64,000 bases of DNA. Origin: Phyllostachys edulis. Lineage: Eukaryota; Streptophyta; Magnoliopsida; Poales; Poaceae. The notes below the pieces were generated by a model. The model was not told the DNA's origin. It saw only the letters and a list, made by a program, of their open reading frames with translations, and did no database searches. Made by a program: the position numbers and the translations under genes. Shown piece by piece: positions 59,032 through 64,000 of the stretch; position 1 is the first letter of the stretch; each line of letters starts with the position of its first letter. The stretch lies in the NCBI GenBank assembly GCA_036346405.1, contig CM070562.1, forward strand, positions 67,661,482 to 67,725,481. Direction: 5' to 3'.

Positions 59032-61728
59032 TTACCATCTTTCTGGTATGACTTCTACGGATTGGATTTCCAACAAGTCAGTCATCCTCCGTCACCCCCT
59101 TCAGGCTTCAGGCCTTCACCTTGGCACGTTGGCCACGTACCTGCAAGAATAATTCCTGCATATTGACCGACCGATTCGAGTCATTTTCGAAGATTAGAAG
59201 GTTCAAGGGGTATTCATTAAACTATGCGAGGGTTAGCGACTTAGCTCGAGCTATCCAGCTCAACGAGACAAAGATTCTTCTCCAAAATGGAAAAAATAGC
59301 GGATAAAATCGTAAAAAGATGGTGACTACGAGCGAACTGTTCCAACCAGTAATGCGTGCCGGTCATGTGGTTGAACGACTCGGTAGCCTGTCAAAACACA
59401 GGCCTTCTTCTTCTGTAAATTTAACTAAAGTTGCAGCATGCTTAACACACAAGTCACCAGCCGAGCAGTAGTCCTATGCTATGGGTCAATACACTAAACA
59501 GGTTAACGTCGCTGCAGCGGCTTTCCCCCGTAAATTCCCGCATAGTTTCTGCACCTTTTTCCAACGTAGGAATCGGCCAAAACGGACACGCGAAGCTGTC
59601 ACGGTCGCACGTTCACAGCCCGGACAAAAACAAGCCAAGCACGAAGAAAAAACACGTACGCGTTGGCGTGCAATAATAGCACCGGTTTGCGATTGCCTGC
59701 GAAACAACGCAAGTACGCAACGCTACTACTAGTAGTGACCTTCGGCGAGCAGCAAGCCCGGTCATGCACACGAGGCACCATGACGAGGTAGTGGTAGGTC
59801 GGAAGAGTCAAACAATCTCTGCGGCAGTAGTTAGTTGCGGCTGCTGTGTGATGGACAGATCGATGGATATACGCGGGTGCGACGCTGCGCAGGTCAAGAA
59901 ACCGCCGCGGCGAAGGAACTGAGAGGCGCGTTTGCCAAGAGAACGAGTCATCCGATCGAATCAACCAACCAACCAGCATGGCACACGCATTATCCGCTGG
60001 GGAACGCGCCGATCGGTGGCGTGTTCCCGAACGGAGGCATGGCCACCGATATAGATCACTTGTAGTTGTCGCCAAAAATTCGATGAAAAATCAGAGGACG
60101 GAGCACAAGATATACAGAAAAAGTGCGAGCACTATTATTCAACTTCGGACCCGCGATGCCAAAATTACTCTCTTTTCATGTGTACATTTGGTTAGCACGG
60201 CCAGTTGTCTTCAAGACAGCAATTCAGAGGTCGTGTAATCAAGTCTCAGAAGATCGACAGATAAACCATATAACACGTCGTCGGTGGGAATGGAACGGAA
60301 CGGATCCTGATCCTCCACTATTACTGCAGAGAAGACTGAGTCTGTGTGCGCTACTCTGCTACTGCAGCAAAATACCGTAAAAAACAGTTTATGTTTACTC
60401 CAGAGGGAAAAATTGTAGCCATTTTACAATGTTCTTCTTTTAGATTGTACGGTAAATTTGCCAAAATCATTTTACATGCTTCTAAAGCTGGTTCAGGGCG
60501 TCGATTTATCATGGCGTCCTGCAAAAGCTCAAATCTTGCGCAGCTATTTGCTAGACCACGGGCGGATCTCGGTTTTTTTCTCCCTATTTAGCCTCTTTTT
60601 AAGACAAAATAGCAAAACAAGCACTTGCGAATGAGAATAATATTTCTACCGTGCAATTTTGTCGCGGAAAGTCACGTGATAGCAGCAAGCCATGTGCTGC
60701 GATCCTAGACTGCAACATGCGACGTGCCGCGCTCTCAAATCGTGGCATGTGGCTTGTCGCGCACTTAGTTAGCGGTAGGTACATATACCAGTACGACAGG
60801 TGATCTATGCACATATCTGCCACTGACTGGGTGCGCAGCAGGCTACGTACCGGAAGGGGCTACTACCGGCCAATTCGCAGCATGTTCGTCAATCTGGCTG
60901 AGGTGGACGCCCGACAGGAACAGCCTGTTCCCACCCACTCTTAACCCACAAATGCCGCGTCCGCAGGTCGCTTAACAGCTCGGAACATTTGCAATTGCAA
61001 AACTATATTCATTGATGGTATGATTCATTCTGGAGCTGAGATGGATTACCCAATTCAACCTGCCAAACTGCTCTTCACCAAGGATAAAACGACAAGATTA
61101 ATGAGTACTGTGCACTGGAGTACTACGCAGCTCTTCACCAACCTGCAACGACCACCAAAAGGCACCCCCGTTTTGGGAATCTATGAAGTTGCCTTTTTAT
61201 TGGACCTAGTTTGAAGATTTTGAAAAAAAAGGTCAGTTGGGATCAGTCGCATAATTCAGCGTGTTAAAGGACAGCAAAGGCATCACATGGCAAAGAATTG
61301 AGATGGTTGAACGAGAATACATAGAGCAAACACTGTCAATACTGAGATGAATGCATATGTAATTCATCTGGCAAGTAAATGACATTGTACAGCATAAAGA
61401 GAGAACTGAAATGTCACTCAGTTTGTAATATACAATAGTTTCTGAGTTCATATATCAATCACGGAAGTAATGAATAAAACTCAGGTGGTAAGCACACACT
61501 GCTGAGCTCCTCTGCAAAACAAGCACGCAGCGACCAAGCATGCGCTATGCTGTTAGGCCCTCCAATGTTTCAATTGCACAGTACAAAATCATGAACTCGA
61601 CCCAACCGCCAAGCGATCACTCAACTAAGTCAGCCAATCAGATCAGATACAACCGCTATGGCATGGCGTTCTCCAAGGGGGCATCCGTGATGTCGGTGCG
61701 CATCAGGTCATGACGCAAACCATAGTGC
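59032..61728. other. Intergenic, and probable 3' UTR of the GT17 gene
   Basis: No gene recognised in 59,032-61,200. Short open frames lack domains. 60,380-60,600 is a moderately AT-rich block of unknown origin. 61,230-61,728 is likely 3' UTR of the minus-strand GT17 gene. Confidence 0.45.
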
Positions 61729-62829
61729 CTAGCCACTTTCTCTCATGCAGTTGCCAGGAAGAAGATACCGGTACTGGTCATATTTCTCCAGGAGATATGC
61801 AGGAAGATGAACAGCAGAATATGTACTCGGGATCGACCCCAGCTTGGCAATGATTTCTTGGAATGTGTATTCTTCAGGAAGCATGTCGAAAAGATCAGCC
61901 CCTTGGCATATCACATGCTGAATCCTTTTGGGGTCTAGGAAGTACTTAAATCTAATCCGGTCAACGTGGCTATAAGCTTTCATTTTAAAGACAAAATCAT
62001 TTACGTAACGGAAGCAAAAGCTGCAGTGCCACCCTGAGTCAGCCAGAAGGTCATCTGTTTGACGGAAATGTGCATACCGCGTCTTTCCAGCTCGGTATCT
62101 GTGTATTGAAGCCCTCCAGCTCTTGTCATCAAGGAAAAATTCAAATGAGTAGAGATAGTTCCTGAGCTGGAGATGAAGTATCTCAGGAATGTCATCACAC
62201 CATCTCAACAGGTTGATCGTATGCCCACTTGGGATCTCATCAACATCAGACATGATCAACAGGTCATCATCTGTGATTCCAGCAATTTTAATAAGCCGGT
62301 CGAGAGCAACCCTCTGATATGACTCCTCGACAAATGGGTTCTCCCCCTTCACAAACCTCCCCCCTATCATTCCATAGGTCAACCGTGACTCGGCAAACTC
62401 AAACCGTCGGCGGTTTTCCTTGAAGCGAAGATCCTTTTTCAAGCCAGTGAAGGTTGAGTTGGACTCAAGCAGCACAAATTCTGACACATATGGGCTAAGC
62501 TCATGCCAACGGATATCAAGAATATCGAGCTCATTGCTGAAAAGCACAGCATCAAAGACGCGCCGTGGAGCCTCCCGCACTTTCCATCCATGCAACTTGC
62601 AGAGGTTCTCCATCGAGACATTTTCGTGATAGTAGTGGGGAAGTATTGTGAAGGGCTTTGGGGGCTTTTCCCAGATCGGTCGGAGGAAGTAAGTGACCTT
62701 CTGGTAATGAAGGTATGTGACAGAGATCAGAATTGGCACACCAATCAAGAGGACCAAAAGAGCCCTTAAATCAACCCCCCGAAGTGCGCACTTCAGCCTT
62801 GACATGCTCAGAACTGCCTTCGAACCATG
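61729..62829 (-). CDS. GT17-family N-acetylglucosaminyltransferase-like protein (main exon, 5' incomplete)
   Basis: A single minus-strand exon of 366 codons plus stop begins at 62,829 after a TTTGCAG acceptor. It encodes a short cytoplasmic end, a membrane segment (ALLVLLIGVPILISVTYLHY, about residues 23-42) and a lumenal domain: FDAVLFSNELDILDIRWHEL, EFVLLESNSTFTG, ALDRLIKIAGITDDDLLIMS and DVDEIPSGH, LHLQLRNYLYSFEFF, DSGWHCSFCFRY, ending GNCMRESG. This matches glycosyltransferase family 17, whose animal member GnT-III adds bisecting beta-1,4-GlcNAc to N-glycans in the Golgi. Plants lack bisected glycans, so the plant substrate is uncertain. The frame is intact. An upstream coding exon is expected beyond 64,000; otherwise the first internal ATG is at 62,805. 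Confidence 0.93.
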   Translation of the reverse strand, partial: HGSKAVLSMSRLKCALRGVDLRALLVLLIGVPILISVTYLHYQKVTYFLRPIWEKPPKPFTILPHYYHENVSMENLCKLHGWKVREAPRRVFDAVLFSNELDILDIRWHELSPYVSEFVLLESNSTFTGLKKDLRFKENRRRFEFAESRLTYGMIGGRFVKGENPFVEESYQRVALDRLIKIAGITDDDLLIMSDVDEIPSGHTINLLRWCDDIPEILHLQLRNYLYSFEFFLDDKSWRASIHRYRAGKTRYAHFRQTDDLLADSGWHCSFCFRYVNDFVFKMKAYSHVDRIRFKYFLDPKRIQHVICQGADLFDMLPEEYTFQEIIAKLGSIPSTYSAVHLPAYLLEKYDQYRYLLPGNCMRESG

Positions 62830-64000
62830 CTGCAAATGAAATCAGAAAGCTAGTGAGAAATCATACGGTCAATGGAAACCAAAAGAAGCATGGATGGAGC
62901 TAAAAGTAAATAGACAATCTATACCCATCTTCTTCGCATAACAATTCGAACTCCAATGAACTGTACAAAGTGCAAAAATATGCAACAACACTGATTATAC
63001 CTAACTCAGGACATCAGCTTATCAGTAAATCGATTAGTAAAGCTTACTGAAGATTTAACTAAAGAACACATTGCAGAATAGAAACTTTTGGCCAAAGATT
63101 TTTTTCTTAAAAAAAATCAGAGAATGTGTTCACTAAAAACTGGGTGGCACTAGAAAAAAACAGAGAACTTAGGAAATCTCACTAAACATGAGAGTATGAG
63201 AACTTACAATGGTCAAGCAGAAAGCTGAGAAACAAAGGGGAAAAAAACTACTATAGCATTAGCATCAGGAAGCCAACCACAACATAGAGCACCAGGTCGA
63301 CAGCCAGTTTTCTTAACATCAAATCTACCATGAATTTCGTAGCAGCAACCAAAAAGATACTTATTTTGTTTAACAATGTTACTACTATAAGATCAAGCAT
63401 AGATGGAACAAGTGATCAGCAGAATATGTGCTTGTTTTGTAGAAGTAATGCCAATATTCCTATCAATGATAGGCTAATGCAGATCCACAAATAAGAAGCA
63501 AGCAACTAATTATATATCGACAAATTCCTATAGGCACCACACCACCCTGTAATTTATTTTCTTTCGCAACATGAATCCTCAGCATCCACACAATAACGGA
63601 ATTTTGTAAAAGGTCGATACTTTTTCACAGCTGCGCATCAAAAGATAGATTCCAGGATTAGGCCGAACACCCAATTCGGCCAGCTCGCGAGATTCTATCA
63701 GGACCAGAAGCATCCAAGCTTCGAACTTCACCTAATCCCTCCCTCCCCATCTCCACCACGGGAGCAGATCAAAAGATTCCACGAAAGCAATTAAGCAAGC
63801 ACCTCCGATCCCGGGCACTGCAAATCTCACCACTAACCAATAAAAAACCGGAACTTTCCCAAGAAACCAACGCCCAACATTCATCGAGATTGGTAGCATA
63901 GAAGCGCGAACAAGAGCAATTGGAGCAATCAAAGCATCAAGCAAGCAATTTTAGCACAACCAAACGCGGTAAAATAACAGGGGGAAAAAAGGCAAGCACC
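62830..64000 (-). other. Intron or leader of the GT17 gene
   Basis: AT-rich sequence with no coding signal, consistent with the first intron. The upstream exon was not found within the window. Confidence 0.5.

Noticed and set aside
60346..60591. Possible organelle-derived coding fragment
   Set aside because: The 81-codon frame looked vaguely protein-like, but no plastid or mitochondrial gene could be recognised.

Overview
This is nuclear DNA from a plant, almost certainly a grass. The reasons are the intron-rich plant genes (a SOG1-like NAC factor, a CFAP20/BUG22 protein, a GT17 glycosyltransferase), the GC-rich 5' gene ends, and the dense nesting of LTR retrotransposons of grass type (Ty1/copia with a Sirevirus-like LTR end and PBS, Ty3/gypsy of the Tat type, a hAT element). 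Species was not determined; a panicoid grass would fit.

Layout. (1) 1-1219: first coding exon of a minus-strand WRC-domain gene that runs off the left edge, with a ~130-bp tandem repeat upstream of it. (2) 1220-6632: a very long element that reads as a solo LTR, with 5-bp duplications ATGCG at both ends and an internal minisatellite. (3) 6.8-12.9 kb: two related LTR fragments in opposite orientation. (4) 12,905-26,920: a nest. A minus-strand gypsy element holds a plus-strand copia element. The copia element holds a 1,966-bp hAT element carrying pieces of a leaf ferredoxin-NADP+ reductase gene, and also an oppositely oriented copia LTR. One later deletion can explain how these parts are joined. 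(5) 26.9-39.1 kb: a gene island with three minus-strand units: CFAP20/BUG22 (5 exons, 190 aa), a decayed DUF4283 gene, and a SOG1-like NAC gene (6 exons, 389 aa). (6) ~40.6-58.7 kb: what looks like one DNA transposon with inverted ends about 18 kb apart. It carries a plant-mobile-domain (PMD) gene and a zinc-finger/coiled-coil gene on the minus strand. A complete 12,451-bp Tat-type gypsy retrotransposon (44,636-57,086, duplication GGGAT) sits inside a PMD exon. (7) 58.7-59.0 kb: a small palindrome-filled MITE-like element. (8) 61.7-62.8 kb: the main exon of a minus-strand GT17 gene whose 5' exon lies beyond the right edge.

The three host genes with sound splice structure appear functional from sequence alone. 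Nearly all transposon reading frames carry stops or frameshifts. The most unusual unit is the PMD/zinc-finger transposon: its ends contain short palindromic arrays, and one end also contains a TATA box that would drive its PMD gene. No transposase was recognised inside it. Exon boundaries were set by hand from GT/AG sites and frame continuity and have not been checked against transcripts.
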